The notes under the pieces: generated by a model
What the model saw: the letters and a program-made list of their open reading frames with translations, nothing else
The model's database searches: none
Told to the model about the DNA's origin: nothing
Program-made: the position numbers and the translations under genes
In this document: positions 10,084 to 21,838 of the stretch, in pieces
Layout of the letters: each line of letters begins with the position of its first letter
Position numbering within the stretch: position 1 is the stretch's first letter
DNA from: Photobacterium leiognathi
GTDB taxonomy: Bacteria; Pseudomonadota; Gammaproteobacteria; Enterobacterales; Vibrionaceae
Direction: 5' to 3'
NCBI RefSeq assembly: GCF_030685535.1
Contig: NZ_CP131601.1
Coordinates: forward strand, 2,170,001 to 2,234,000
DNA: 64,000 bases

Positions 10084-11424
10084 TTATTGGTAGCGCTTTA
10101 ACGGGCTTTTTGCATCTAAAGAAGCAAGATAATCCAACTTTTCGGATATTTTCATTTCTAAACCACGGTTTGACGGCTGGTAATAAACTCGATCGCGTAT
10201 TTCTTGCGGTAAATACACTTCTCCTGCCGCATAGGCGCCTGGCTCATCGTGAGCATAACGATAGCCTTCACCGTAACCAAGCTCTTTCATTAGCTTAGTT
10301 GGCGCATTACGCAGGTGATGTGGCACTTCAAAGTCAGGAAATTCACGAGCATCGGCTTTAGCTTGATTAAACGCCACATAAACCGCATTACTTTTGGCAG
10401 CACATGCTAAATACACAATCGCTTGAGCAATTGCTCGCTCACCTTCGTAAGCACCAACACGGGTATAACAATCCCATGCAGATACAGCGACTTGCATTGC
10501 ACGAGGATCGGCATTACCAATATCTTCCGAAGCTATCGCTAACAAACGACGTGCGACATACAAAGGATCACAGCCAGCTTGCAGCATACGAGCAAACCAA
10601 TATAAAGCACCATCAGGGTTAGAGCCTCGAATTGATTTATGTACCGCAGAGATCATGTCGTACCAAAGATCGCCTTTGTTATCAAAACGTGCGACTTTTT
10701 CACCCGTCACTTCCGCTAATAGCTCAACCGTAATCAGTTTAACGCCTTTGTCATCTTCTTCAGCCATATCAATGAGCTGCTCCAGATAGTTTAAAGACAT
10801 TCGCGCGTCACCACGGACAAACTCCGCTAGCTTTTCTTTAATATCATCAACGAAGTGCAAGTTTTTTTCCGTCACACCACGTTCTTGATCGGTGAGTGCT
10901 TGCTCTAACACTTGTAATATTTCACTATCTTCCAGCGATTTAAGCTTATAAACACGGGCACGAGACAACAATGCGTTATTAAGCTCAAATGATGGATTCT
11001 CTGTGGTAGCGCCGATAAACGTTACTGTGCCATCTTCGATATGCGGTAAGAAGGCATCTTGCTGGCTTTTATTAAAGCGATGCACCTCGTCGACAAACAA
11101 AATTGTACGACGCCCTGCCATTTTGTTATCACGTGCTTTGTCAATTGCAGCACGGATGTCTTTAATACCCGATGTCACGGCAGAAACGCGCTCTACCTCA
11201 GCATTGGCATAATGTGCCGCCACTTCTGCTAATGTGGTTTTTCCTGTCCCTGGTGGTCCCCATAAAATCATGGAGTGTAAATGACCGGCTTCTAATGCTC
11301 GGCGTAAAGGTTTTCCCTCACCTAAGATATGTTGTTGACCGATATATTCTTCTACTGTTCGTGGTCGCATTCTTGCTGCTAGCGGTCTGAAATCAGAAGA
11401 AAAATCAAGGCTGAAGTTATTCAA
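10084..11424 (-). CDS. rarA: Replication-associated recombination AAA+ ATPase RarA
   Basis: Clamp-loader-related AAA+ ATPase (RarA/MgsA, the bacterial relative of eukaryotic WRNIP1) that acts at stalled or gapped replication forks. The protein is about 446 residues. Walker A GPPGTGKT is near residue 55, Walker [12 protein letters not shown] follows, then the sensor segment [12 protein letters not shown] and the arginine finger region LLSRARVY. I place the start at the TTG at 11424: it matches the E. coli N terminus (xNxSLDF) and has GGGAG 7 bases upstream; an in-frame ATG lies five codons earlier (11439) without a site. It follows lolA, separated by a terminator that sits only about 20 bp before this start. 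Confidence 0.94.
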   Translation of the reverse strand: MNNFSLDFSSDFRPLAARMRPRTVEEYIGQQHILGEGKPLRRALEAGHLHSMILWGPPGTGKTTLAEVAAHYANAEVERVSAVTSGIKDIRAAIDKARDNKMAGRRTILFVDEVHRFNKSQQDAFLPHIEDGTVTFIGATTENPSFELNNALLSRARVYKLKSLEDSEILQVLEQALTDQERGVTEKNLHFVDDIKEKLAEFVRGDARMSLNYLEQLIDMAEEDDKGVKLITVELLAEVTGEKVARFDNKGDLWYDMISAVHKSIRGSNPDGALYWFARMLQAGCDPLYVARRLLAIASEDIGNADPRAMQVAVSAWDCYTRVGAYEGERAIAQAIVYLACAAKSNAVYVAFNQAKADAREFPDFEVPHHLRNAPTKLMKELGYGEGYRYAHDEPGAYAAGEVYLPQEIRDRVYYQPSNRGLEMKISEKLDYLASLDAKSPLKRYQ

Positions 11425-11445
11425 AATAACGACTCCCATAAACAG

Positions 11446-11469
11446 AAAAAGGTGGCTGTATAGCCACCT
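11446..11469 (-). terminator. Terminator or attenuator between lolA and rarA
   Basis: Read on the minus strand, the stem AGGTGGCT / AGCCACCT with loop ATAC is followed by TTTTTCTG. It ends lolA transcripts only some 20 bp upstream of the rarA start codon, so rarA expression from the lolA promoter depends on readthrough. Confidence 0.75.
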
Positions 11470-11528
11470 ATTAAATTCGAATGAAACAATGATGTTAGGC
11501 GAAGAGCATTTACCTATTCATTGATTTA

Positions 11529-12146
11529 TCATTGTCGCTGATCATCCAGTTCAACCCCTTTAGGTGGAGTGAACTTAAATAAACTTGCCGCAGGTGTGGT
11601 GCGGGTAAATTTCGATAATGTGTAATTGCTGCGTTGACCGTCACTTTCGATCACTGAGAAGTTACGCACTTGTCCATCTTTCGCTACTGTCACAATAAAC
11701 TTATCCATGGAAGATGTCTTCTCTTTCGGCGTTAGTGTGAAAGTATCAGCAAGTTGTTGAACATTGTAGCGTGCCCAGTCTTTAGGGCTATTTCTTGTTA
11801 ATAAAACAAATGGCGTTTGCTCTGTCGCATCTTTTAGCCACATTGCAGTTACTTGCTCAACAAATGGGCTGTAATACCAAACAGTTTTACCATCAGATAC
11901 TAATAAGCTTTCATCTGGTGTTTTAGTATCCCAACGAAATAGATTCGGACGTTTAATAGATAAATCACCCGTTCCATCAACCAGTGTTTCACCCTCAGGG
12001 CTGATCACTTTTTGGGTAAAGTTAGCGCTAAATGCATTCACTTTATCAAGGCGGCTACTCAATGCTTGTTCTGGTGTCGCCCAAGCATTGGCTGTTGCCA
12101 ACATAGGTACGGCAACTAACATACTTAGCCATAACTTTTTCATCAT
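11529..12146 (-). CDS. lolA: Outer-membrane lipoprotein carrier protein LolA
   Basis: Periplasmic chaperone that takes lipoproteins from the LolCDE complex at the inner membrane and delivers them to LolB at the outer membrane. The 205-residue precursor has a Sec signal peptide (MMKKLWLSMLVAVPMLATANA, cleavage around residues 21-23), then the LolA fold, with FSANFTQ and the conserved RPNLFRWD segment whose Arg is important for lipoprotein transfer. Its place between ftsK and rarA matches E. coli. The adjacent ATG codons (12146 and 12143) differ by one residue only. Confidence 0.95.
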   Translation of the reverse strand: MMKKLWLSMLVAVPMLATANAWATPEQALSSRLDKVNAFSANFTQKVISPEGETLVDGTGDLSIKRPNLFRWDTKTPDESLLVSDGKTVWYYSPFVEQVTAMWLKDATEQTPFVLLTRNSPKDWARYNVQQLADTFTLTPKEKTSSMDKFIVTVAKDGQVRNFSVIESDGQRSNYTLSKFTRTTPAASLFKFTPPKGVELDDQRQ

Positions 12147-12244
12147 ATTCGCTAACCTCTATTAAAGTAAACCGCCGAACATAAATGTCACAGCGGTTTA
12201 AGTTACGCTATAAAATCATTAACAACAAGTTGTCGGTGACTTCA

Positions 12245-15200
12245 TTAATCATGTATTTGTACTGGCGCTGGCGCTAATACTTCTCGGTTGGAGTTATGTC
12301 CTGGCGGGCTAACAATGCCATGCGCTTCTAATTGCTCAACAATGCGAGCGGCACGGTTATAGCCAATCTTAAAGCGTCGCTGAACACCTGATACCGATGC
12401 TCGACGTGTTTCCGTTACAAACGCCGCGACTTCATCAAACAGTTGGTCAATATCATCATCACCACCTGTCGATGTTTCACCAGGAAGTAAACTTTCTGCA
12501 CCTTGATCGGAGCTTAAGATACTGTCGATATATTGTGGCTTACCACGTGCTTTCCAATCGTTAACCACATTATGAACATCATCATCTGATGCAAATGCGC
12601 CGTGAACACGCGTGGTGTGACTTTGACCCGGTGGAAGATACAACATATCACCCATGCCCAGTAGTGACTCTGCACCACCTTGGTCAAGAATGGTTCGTGA
12701 ATCCGTCTTGGTTGATACAGTAAACGCCATACGTGTTGGAATGTTAGCTTTAATTAAGCCCGTAATCACATCCACAGATGGGCGCTGAGTCGCAAGTACT
12801 AAGTGAATACCAGCCGCACGTGCTTTTTGTGCCAGACGTGCAATCAGCTCTTCAACTTTCTTACCTACAACCATCATCAAATCAGCAAATTCATCGATGA
12901 TCACCACAATACTTGGCATTTTTTCCAGTAATGGTGGGTATTCATCCATGGTATCGCCTGGTTGCCATAATGGGTCATGGATCGGGTGACCCGCTGCTGC
13001 TGCTTCTTTTAGTTTCTCGTTGAAACCAGCAAGGTTACGAACACCACATTTCGCCATTAGTTTGTAACGACGTTCCATTTCACCCACACACCAACGAAGT
13101 GCATTACCCGCATCTTTCATATCGGTAACAACTTCAGTCAGTAGGTGAGGAATACCTTCATAAATTGAAAGCTCCAACATTTTCGGATCGATCATGATGA
13201 AACGACAATCTTCTGGCTTACATTTATATAGCAAGCTTAGGATCATTACGTTTACACCCACTGATTTACCAGAGCCTGTCGTACCTGCAACCAATAAGTG
13301 TGGCATTTTGCTTAAGTCAGCAACGACAGCTTCACCAGCAATATCGCTACCTAACACGATTGGTAATGAGCCATTCATGTTCTGGAAGCGATCGCTCGCC
13401 ACCACTTCTGACATATATACCGTTTCACGACTTTTATTTGGCAGCTCTAAACCGATGTATGGCTTACCAGGGATCGCTTCTACTACACGTACAGCCATCA
13501 CAGATAGCGCACGAGCCAAGTCCTTAGACAGGCCAGAAATACGGCTAACTTTCACACCCGGCGCAAGATCTAATTCAAAACGAGTAATAACAGGACCAGG
13601 GTAGATCCCTTTCACTTGCGCTTTAATTTTGTAATCGGCTAATTTTGATTCAATTAACGCAGCAGTGGCCTGTAGCTCTTCTTCAGAAGCAGGCTCAACA
13701 GTACGACGTGCTTCTTGAAGCAAATCTAATGTTGGCATTGGTGAAGTAGGAACAGGAAGATCCACTTCCGTTTGCATTAAGAATGGGTTATCAAGCCCCG
13801 CTAAATGCGCCTGCTCTTTTTGAAGATTACGAATATTATTTAAAAAGGCTTCTTGATCCGCTTTCTCTTGCTCTTCTGGTGTTAATGGTGCTTCACCGCG
13901 CTCAAGTTCAGACATACCGTCTTGAACCCCAATTTCAATATCGCTGCTTGGCGTTGGTTGGGCAGCAAATGATGGTGTCATTGCAGGTTGAACCGTTGTT
14001 GACGCTACAGGCTGAGCCTCAACATTGTGCTCTGATACGGGAGTGACAACCGCTGATTCTGCTGCATTAATTGCACTTTGCGTATATTCATCAACAGGAA
14101 CAGTAAAATCTTCATTCTTATCAAGTTCACGCTCTAGCTCTTCAATTGACAATCCACGAGGCTGAGATGCTTGAGTCGCTTGCGGTTGAGCCACGGGTTG
14201 AGAAACCATTGGTTGTTGTACTGGTGCTTGTGGTTGTGGTTGTGCCGCAGATTGAGAAACCAATGGCTGTTGCACTGGCGCTTGCGGTTGAGCCGCAGGT
14301 TGAGAAACCACTGGCTGTTGAACTGCTGCTTGTGGTTGAGCCTCAGGTTGAGAAACCACTGGCTGTTGAACTGCTGCTTGTGGTTGAGCCTCAGGTTGAG
14401 AAACCACTGGCTGTTGAACTGGCGCTTGCGGTTGGGCCGCAGGTTGAGAAACCACTGGCTGTTGAACTGGCGCTTGTGGTTGAGCCGCAGGTTGAGAAAC
14501 TACAGGCTGTTGAACTGGCACTTGTACTTCTGGTTCAGTAATCAGCGTTGATTCAAGTAGAGGATCTCGTGTGCTTGCAGTGTTTGCACGCACAATCTTA
14601 TAAGGTGATGGTTGGTCTTTTTTCTCTGTCGAGGAGAAATCATCAGAGTAAGAAGATAATAGAGGATCATCTTCAGCATCGAACTCATCTAATTGCGCGA
14701 TATAAGGCATTTCAGATTCATCAGGAATTTCGGTAGCAAAAGGTCGCATCACCTCATGCTTATCAGAACGGAATTTATTTAAAAACCACGTTAATGATGA
14801 AAGAGTCTTCTCGCCAAGAGTATCTGCAACTGATGTCCACGAAACACAGGTAAATAGCGTAAAACCAATAGCCCAAATCGCCATCAATACTAAGGTCGTA
14901 CCCAGTACATTCAATAATGGCATAGAGATATTTGACACCACATCCCCGACGACACCGCCAGATGAGAAATACCAAATATCATCAAAGTTTAGATCGGCAA
15001 GACCACAACTGGTCAGTAACAGTAAAAGAAGACCTAAAATGCGTGTACCGTAGACCATATAGTCGTGAGATAAACTTTTTGAACGTCTACGGAATAGATA
15101 AGTACCGAGTAATACAATTAAGGCAGGGAAAACATAGGCTAAAGAGCCAAAACTGAAGAAAAATGTATCAGCAACTAAAGCGCCTAATGCGCCAGCTTTA

Positions 15201-15379
15201 TTCTGTACAACCCCATCCCATGCAGTTTGTGACCATGATGGATCAGCTGGGTTAAATGTTACCAATGCCACCATTAGATAAATAGCGGCTAAAATACTGA
15301 TGATTAAAAAACCTTCAATGATGCGTTGTGTACCTGACAATCGCATCTGGGACAGTTTTTTACCTTTAATCTTCCTCAA
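12245..15379 (-). CDS. ftsK: DNA translocase FtsK
   Basis: Septal DNA pump that clears chromosome termini during division and activates XerCD at dif. The protein has 1044 residues. About four to five membrane helices occupy residues 20-190. A long Pro/Gln-rich linker follows, containing seven copies of a 16-residue repeat (about residues 285-400). The motor domain has Walker [13 protein letters not shown] and Walker [14 protein letters not shown], and the C-terminal winged-helix gamma domain ([20 protein letters not shown]) reads KOPS sites. The start is a TTG at 15379 with GGAG 6 bases upstream; homology with E. coli FtsK begins shortly after it, so the length is plausible, though an ATG 11 codons in is possible. 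Confidence 0.95.
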   Translation of the reverse strand: MRKIKGKKLSQMRLSGTQRIIEGFLIISILAAIYLMVALVTFNPADPSWSQTAWDGVVQNKAGALGALVADTFFFSFGSLAYVFPALIVLLGTYLFRRRSKSLSHDYMVYGTRILGLLLLLLTSCGLADLNFDDIWYFSSGGVVGDVVSNISMPLLNVLGTTLVLMAIWAIGFTLFTCVSWTSVADTLGEKTLSSLTWFLNKFRSDKHEVMRPFATEIPDESEMPYIAQLDEFDAEDDPLLSSYSDDFSSTEKKDQPSPYKIVRANTASTRDPLLESTLITEPEVQVPVQQPVVSQPAAQPQAPVQQPVVSQPAAQPQAPVQQPVVSQPEAQPQAAVQQPVVSQPEAQPQAAVQQPVVSQPAAQPQAPVQQPLVSQSAAQPQPQAPVQQPMVSQPVAQPQATQASQPRGLSIEELERELDKNEDFTVPVDEYTQSAINAAESAVVTPVSEHNVEAQPVASTTVQPAMTPSFAAQPTPSSDIEIGVQDGMSELERGEAPLTPEEQEKADQEAFLNNIRNLQKEQAHLAGLDNPFLMQTEVDLPVPTSPMPTLDLLQEARRTVEPASEEELQATAALIESKLADYKIKAQVKGIYPGPVITRFELDLAPGVKVSRISGLSKDLARALSVMAVRVVEAIPGKPYIGLELPNKSRETVYMSEVVASDRFQNMNGSLPIVLGSDIAGEAVVADLSKMPHLLVAGTTGSGKSVGVNVMILSLLYKCKPEDCRFIMIDPKMLELSIYEGIPHLLTEVVTDMKDAGNALRWCVGEMERRYKLMAKCGVRNLAGFNEKLKEAAAAGHPIHDPLWQPGDTMDEYPPLLEKMPSIVVIIDEFADLMMVVGKKVEELIARLAQKARAAGIHLVLATQRPSVDVITGLIKANIPTRMAFTVSTKTDSRTILDQGGAESLLGMGDMLYLPPGQSHTTRVHGAFASDDDVHNVVNDWKARGKPQYIDSILSSDQGAESLLPGETSTGGDDDIDQLFDEVAAFVTETRRASVSGVQRRFKIGYNRAARIVEQLEAHGIVSPPGHNSNREVLAPAPVQIHD
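14175..14516 (-). repeat. Seven tandem 48-bp units in the ftsK linker
   Basis: The coding strand holds seven near-identical units, each encoding a 16-residue repeat of the form [16 protein letters not shown]. Variants include PEAQPQAA (two adjacent units), one 18-residue unit with an extra QP, and PVAQPQAT in the last. Neighbouring units are almost identical at DNA level, so copy number is expected to vary between strains. Confidence 0.9.
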
Positions 15380-15725
15380 GGATAACTCCGATGTCTCTAT
15401 AAAAACTCAAAAATTTGCCAGAAATCTAAGACATTCATCGACCAATAGTAACCTTCATAACAGAATGCGCTATAAAGCTTAGCCAAATATCAAAAATACA
15501 ATGTCATTGTCTCAATGCCACTATTCTATACTAAATGCGCACATTGTCTGTGTACCGAAAAAACTTTTTAGTGAAATATTTGCCTATTGTCCAACAATAA
15601 CTAAATACAAATAGTTCATATCAAAATCTTATTTTAGACGGAGAATAGATAAAAAAATTCATCATTATGTCAATTTGAAGAACCGTTCGCCCAATTAAAC
15701 AACAGTGCGTAACAATTTAGGTTTA
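15380..15725. other. Upstream region of ftsK
   Basis: About 345 bp between the ftsK start and the lrp terminator. AT-rich, with no coding frame or RNA gene seen. It must contain the ftsK promoter, since lrp is closed off by a strong terminator. Confidence 0.4.
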
Positions 15726-15759
15726 ATAAAAACAAAACGAGCGGCCATAGCCGCTCGTT
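15726..15759 (-). terminator. Terminator after lrp
   Basis: On the minus strand a 10-bp stem, AACGAGCGGC / GCCGCTCGTT, with loop TATG is followed by TTGTTTTTATT. Confidence 0.88.
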
Positions 15760-15789
15760 CATTCCATTATCTCAACGTTTCGCAATCGC

Positions 15790-16284
15790 TTATCGTGTTT
15801 TGATAACGAGATTATTTGATTGTTTCACTTCTTCCATCACAACGTAAGTACGAGTGTCGTTTACTCCAGGTAGGCGAAGTAGTGTTTCACCTAATAGCTT
15901 ACGGTATGCTGACATGTCAGATACACGTGTTTTCAACAAGTAGTCAAAATCACCAGAAACTAAATGACACTCTTGAATGTCTTCTAGCTCTTGTACTGAT
16001 TTATTAAATTGTTCAAATACGTCTGGTGCGCCACGGTTTAGCGTAATTTCAACAAACACTAGTAGCGAAGCATCAAGAAATTGTGGGTTCAAAAGTGCTG
16101 TATAGCCACTAATGTAACCCTGACGCTCTAATCGACGAACACGCTCAAGACAAGGCGTTGGAGATAGACCAACACGCTTAGATAGCTCAACGTTAGAAAT
16201 TCGACCATCTTTTTGAAGTTCATTCAGTATGTTACGGTCAATGCGATCCAATTCCTTGGACGGTTTCTTTTTGGTATCTACCAT
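15790..16284 (-). CDS. lrp: Leucine-responsive regulatory protein
   Basis: Global transcription regulator of the Lrp/AsnC family that controls amino acid metabolism and surface structures in response to leucine. The 164-residue protein equals the E. coli length. The N-terminal helix-turn-helix spans about residues 15-60 (DRNILNELQKDGRISNVELS with recognition helix SPTPCLERVRRLE), and the C-terminal RAM ligand/oligomerisation domain covers about 70-155. A purine-rich GGAAG site precedes the ATG. It is divergent from trxB, as in E. coli, across an 883-bp spacer long enough for an autoregulated leader. Confidence 0.96.
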   Translation of the reverse strand: MVDTKKKPSKELDRIDRNILNELQKDGRISNVELSKRVGLSPTPCLERVRRLERQGYISGYTALLNPQFLDASLLVFVEITLNRGAPDVFEQFNKSVQELEDIQECHLVSGDFDYLLKTRVSDMSAYRKLLGETLLRLPGVNDTRTYVVMEEVKQSNNLVIKTR

Positions 16285-18121
<1,837 letters not shown>

Positions 18122-18132
18122 GTAATACCTCT

Positions 18133-18162
18133 AAACCGCAACCTTTGTGTTGCGGTTTGTTT
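18133..18162 (+). terminator. Terminator after trxB
   Basis: The stem AAACCGCAAC / GTTGCGGTTT with loop CTTTGT is followed by GTTT, 12 bp past the trxB stop. Confidence 0.75.
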
Positions 18163-18164
18163 AT

Positions 18165-18200
18165 CTCATCGTTAAGTGATGCTCACCATTTAACGATGAG
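18165..18200. repeat. 11-bp perfect inverted repeat upstream of cydD
   Basis: CTCATCGTTAA (18165-18175) is the exact reverse complement of TTAACGATGAG (18190-18200), 14 bases apart, ending 35 bp before the cydD start. It has no U-tract, so it is more likely an operator or a leader hairpin than a terminator. Confidence 0.45.
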
Positions 18201-18235
18201 CGACCCACCGTTAACCCCCGTAATGAAAACCATAT

Positions 18236-20008
18236 ATGGATAAACAATTACAGCGTGATTTAACCAAGTGGCTTAAATCTCAAAGCAAGTTAGCTAAACG
18301 TTGGCTATTGCTCAGTGTCGGATTAGGCTTTATGTCTGGTTTGCTGCTGGTTGGTCAAGCGGCTTTACTTGCCAGCATTCTGCATCAACTAATCATCGAA
18401 CATGTTGATAAGTATTCTCTTATTAACCAATTCGTTGGCTTATTTATCATCATTGGTTTACGTGCGCTATGTAGCTGGGGAAGAGAAATTTTCGGCTATC
18501 GTTGTGGTGAACAAATACGCTTACATATCCGACAACTGATATTAAACCGCCTCCAAAGTTTAGGTCCGGCATATATAAAAGGAAAACCAGCAGGAACATG
18601 GGCAAGCTTAGTGCTTGAGCAAGTAGAAGAGATGCAAGACTTCTTTGCTCGCTATCTGCCTCAAATGTCCCTATCCGTGCTGATCCCTGTTGTTATCTTA
18701 TTTGCTGTATTCCCACTCAACTGGGCAGTAAGCCTTATCTTTCTTCTCACCGCTCCCCTTGTTCCACTATTTATGGCATTAGTTGGGTTAGGTGCAGCAG
18801 ATGCAAACCGCCGTAACTTCAAAGCATTACAGCGTTTATCTGGTCACTTTTATGACCGCTTACAAGGCCTAAGTACACTGCGTTTATTTGACCGTGCAGA
18901 AGCTGAAGCAGAAAACCTGCATGCTGCTTCACACGTATTGCGTAAACGCACGATGGAAGTCTTACGTTTAGCTTTCTTATCTTCGGCAGTGTTAGAGTTT
19001 TTCTCTGCTATTTCCGTTGCAATCGTGGCTGTTTACTTTGGTTTTGCGTTCATTGGCGAACTAAACTTCGGTAACTATGGCATTCCAATTAGCTTATTTA
19101 CTGGTTTGTTCATTCTGGTTCTTGCCCCAGAGTTTTACCAACCACTGCGAGATCTTGGTACGTTTTATCATGCTAAAGCACAAGCTATTGGTGCAGCAGA
19201 GTCTATCGTTGAGTTTCTAAATATTGAAGCCGACGAAATGACAGATGGTTCAAAAGCATTAGCAAATCCTGAGAAAATTCAAATCTCGGTTACCGATTTA
19301 GAAGTGCTAAGCCCTGAAGGTCAAAAACTTGCAGGTCCTCTAACATTCGATATCAATGCCAATGAGCATGTAGCGTTAGTTGGCCCAAGTGGCGCGGGTA
19401 AAACCAGTTTGTTAAACGCATTACTGGGTTTCCTCCCCTACCACGGCAGCATCAAAGTTAACGGTATTGAATTAAAAGAGCTTAACCACAGCGAGTGGCG
19501 TCAAGCAATTAGCTGGGTAGGTCAAAACCCGTTACTTGTTCACGGTACAATTTACGACAACATCACGTTAGGCAATCCATTAGCAGAGCAGGCACAGGTG
19601 ACCCAAGTAGCCAAAGAAGCGTACGCTGATGAATTCATTAATCGATTAGAAAAAGGCTATCAACATCATGTTGGTGATCGCTCTGGTGGTTTATCTGTAG
19701 GACAAGCACAGCGTATTGCGGTTGCTCGTGCCATGTTACAACAAGGTGCGTTTTGGATTTTAGATGAGCCAACAGCCAGCCTTGATGCGAACAGTGAACG
19801 TTTAGTGCTTGAAAGCCTAGATCGTGCCGTTCAACAACACACTACATTAATGGTTAGCCACCGTTTAGATCAGCTTCATGCCATGGATCGCGTTCTTGTG
19901 ATGGAAAATGGCAAGCTTGTCCAAAATGGTGCGTTTACCGAAATCAGTCAATATGGCCTGTTAGCCGATATGCTAAGCCATACAGATAAGAGGGATCTCG
20001 ATGCGTGA
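18236..20008 (+). CDS. cydD: Heterodimeric ABC exporter subunit CydD
   Basis: One half of the CydDC inner-membrane ABC exporter, which exports glutathione and cysteine (heme binding has also been proposed) and is required to assemble cytochrome bd oxidase. The 590-residue protein has six membrane helices (about 20-310) and a C-terminal ATPase: Walker A GPSGAGKTS, signature LSVGQAQRIAVARAML (the LSVGQ variant also occurs in E. coli CydD), Walker B WILDEPTASLDA and the switch His in MVSHR. The ATG at 18236 is followed by a typical basic amphipathic N terminus. It overlaps cydC by 8 bp, implying coupled translation. Confidence 0.95.
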   Translation: MDKQLQRDLTKWLKSQSKLAKRWLLLSVGLGFMSGLLLVGQAALLASILHQLIIEHVDKYSLINQFVGLFIIIGLRALCSWGREIFGYRCGEQIRLHIRQLILNRLQSLGPAYIKGKPAGTWASLVLEQVEEMQDFFARYLPQMSLSVLIPVVILFAVFPLNWAVSLIFLLTAPLVPLFMALVGLGAADANRRNFKALQRLSGHFYDRLQGLSTLRLFDRAEAEAENLHAASHVLRKRTMEVLRLAFLSSAVLEFFSAISVAIVAVYFGFAFIGELNFGNYGIPISLFTGLFILVLAPEFYQPLRDLGTFYHAKAQAIGAAESIVEFLNIEADEMTDGSKALANPEKIQISVTDLEVLSPEGQKLAGPLTFDINANEHVALVGPSGAGKTSLLNALLGFLPYHGSIKVNGIELKELNHSEWRQAISWVGQNPLLVHGTIYDNITLGNPLAEQAQVTQVAKEAYADEFINRLEKGYQHHVGDRSGGLSVGQAQRIAVARAMLQQGAFWILDEPTASLDANSERLVLESLDRAVQQHTTLMVSHRLDQLHAMDRVLVMENGKLVQNGAFTEISQYGLLADMLSHTDKRDLDA

Positions 20009-21722
20009 TTTAATCCCTTACCTAAAGCTTTACCGTAAACACTGGTTTGGCTTAACACTTGGTATGATCTTAGGCTTAGCGACAATCCTTGCTGCTATCA
20101 GCCTATTAACCCTATCCGGTTGGTTTATTGCCGCTTCTGCCGTTGCTGGTTTGACTATCGCCCGAGAAACATTTAACTACATGCTGCCTGGTGCTGGTGT
20201 ACGTGGTTTCTCAATGGCACGTACTGCTGGTCGTTGGGGTGAGCGTGTTGTTAGCCATAACGCAACCTTCAAGTTACTTGCTGATCTGCGTTTATTCTTC
20301 TTTAGAAAACTAACGCCGCTTATTCCTGGTCGTCAAACCAATCTACGTGATGCTGATTTGCTTAACCGCTTAGTAGCAGATGTTGACGCAATGGATCACA
20401 TCTACTTACGACTGGTTAGCCCGTTAGTGATTGGTGTATTAGGTATTGCAGCAATCACAGCGTTTCTCGCTTGGTTCGACCTGACAATTGGTTTGACCTT
20501 AGGTGGTATTTTATTGGTGTTAATGATTGTTTTACCGATTATTTTCTACCGTTTAGGCAAACGTAATGGTGAACAACTCACCTTTGCCAAAGCAAACTAC
20601 CGCATAAAACTGCTTGATTGGCTGCAAGGCCACGCAGAGCTGTTACTGTTTAATGCAGAATCACGTTACCGCCAACAAGCAGAAGCAGAGCAAGATCAAC
20701 TGCTAGCTGCTCAGCGTAAAATGGCGAGTTTAACAGGCTTAGCTAACGGTATTTTAATGGCAGCAACAGGCTGGACCTTAGTTGTGATTCTATGGATTGC
20801 CGCTGATGGTATTGGTGGTCATGCGCCAGATCCATTTGTGGCTATGGTCGCTTTTGCAACAATGGCAAGCTTTGAAATGATGATGCCAGTCGCAGGTGCT
20901 TTCCAATATTTAGGTCAGACCTTAACATCTGCAAAACGCCTGAATGAAATCATCGAAGCAACACCTGATACTGCATTTGATCCAAATGGTTGCCATGGTG
21001 ATGCACAAGGTGCTCTGAAGATCGAAAATGTCAGTTATACCTACTATGGTAGTACTCAAGCTGTTGTTAAAAATGTCTCTATCGATTTGAAACAAGGTGA
21101 AAAACTCGCACTATTAGGTCGTACTGGTTGTGGTAAATCTACACTATTACAACTTATTACCCGTAGCTGGGATCCTCAACAAGGACAAATTCTACTTGAT
21201 GGAAAGCCACTACCTGAGTGGAGTGAAGCTTCACTGCGTAAAGCCATTACGGTTGTTAGTCAGCGTGTTGATATCTTCAACGGCTCATTACGTGAAAACC
21301 TCGTATTAGCGAAGCCTAACGGTACTGATGCTGAATTTACCGAAGCCTTGGTTCAAGTTGGCTTATCTGCATTACTTGAAGATAAAGGCTTAGATACCTG
21401 GTTAGGTGACGGTGGCCGTCAGATCTCTGGTGGTGAACGTCGTCGTTTAGGTATCGCTCGTGCCCTTCTGCATGACGCACCTATCCTACTAATGGATGAG
21501 CCAACCGAAGGACTTGATCGTCGTACAGAACAGCAAATCCTAGCGCTACTGCTAGAACATGCTAAAGATAAAACAGTCCTGTTTATCACCCACCGTTTAG
21601 TTGGTCTCGATCAAATGGATCAAATCTGCCTAATGGATGAAGGTGAGATCATCGAGCGTGGTAAGCATCAAGAATTGCTAGCCCAAAAAGGGCGTTACGC
21701 TGAATTGTGTAATCGCATCTAA
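20001..21722 (+). CDS. cydC: Heterodimeric ABC exporter subunit CydC
   Basis: Partner of CydD in the thiol-exporting ABC transporter needed for cytochrome bd and periplasmic redox balance. The 573-residue protein has six membrane helices in the N-terminal half and an ATPase domain with Walker A GRTGCGKSTLL, signature ISGGERRRLGIARALL and Walker B ILLMDEPTEGLD. It starts inside the end of cydD (8-bp overlap) and ends in a terminator before aat. Confidence 0.95.
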   Translation: MRDLIPYLKLYRKHWFGLTLGMILGLATILAAISLLTLSGWFIAASAVAGLTIARETFNYMLPGAGVRGFSMARTAGRWGERVVSHNATFKLLADLRLFFFRKLTPLIPGRQTNLRDADLLNRLVADVDAMDHIYLRLVSPLVIGVLGIAAITAFLAWFDLTIGLTLGGILLVLMIVLPIIFYRLGKRNGEQLTFAKANYRIKLLDWLQGHAELLLFNAESRYRQQAEAEQDQLLAAQRKMASLTGLANGILMAATGWTLVVILWIAADGIGGHAPDPFVAMVAFATMASFEMMMPVAGAFQYLGQTLTSAKRLNEIIEATPDTAFDPNGCHGDAQGALKIENVSYTYYGSTQAVVKNVSIDLKQGEKLALLGRTGCGKSTLLQLITRSWDPQQGQILLDGKPLPEWSEASLRKAITVVSQRVDIFNGSLRENLVLAKPNGTDAEFTEALVQVGLSALLEDKGLDTWLGDGGRQISGGERRRLGIARALLHDAPILLMDEPTEGLDRRTEQQILALLLEHAKDKTVLFITHRLVGLDQMDQICLMDEGEIIERGKHQELLAQKGRYAELCNRI

Positions 21723-21737
21723 TAGCAATCACTCTTC

Positions 21738-21767
21738 AAAGGCGATACCTATGTATCGCCTTTTTAT
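21738..21767 (+). terminator. Terminator after cydC
   Basis: The stem AAAGGCGATAC / GTATCGCCTTT with a short CTAT loop runs into TTTTTATTT. Confidence 0.87.
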
Positions 21768-21838
21768 TTATCTTATTCTCTATATTGCTAACAACTAGCT
21801 TATAATTTCTAAAGATTTACTAATATTATCAGTGCTGT

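Noticed and set aside
13194..13604. 136-codon plus-strand open frame opposite the FtsK motor domain
   Set aside because: Shadow frame; the minus strand encodes the conserved Walker A region of FtsK.
14146..14541. Plus-strand repeat-rich open frames opposite the ftsK linker
   Set aside because: They arise from the tandem 48-bp repeats of ftsK read on the other strand, in two frames at once.
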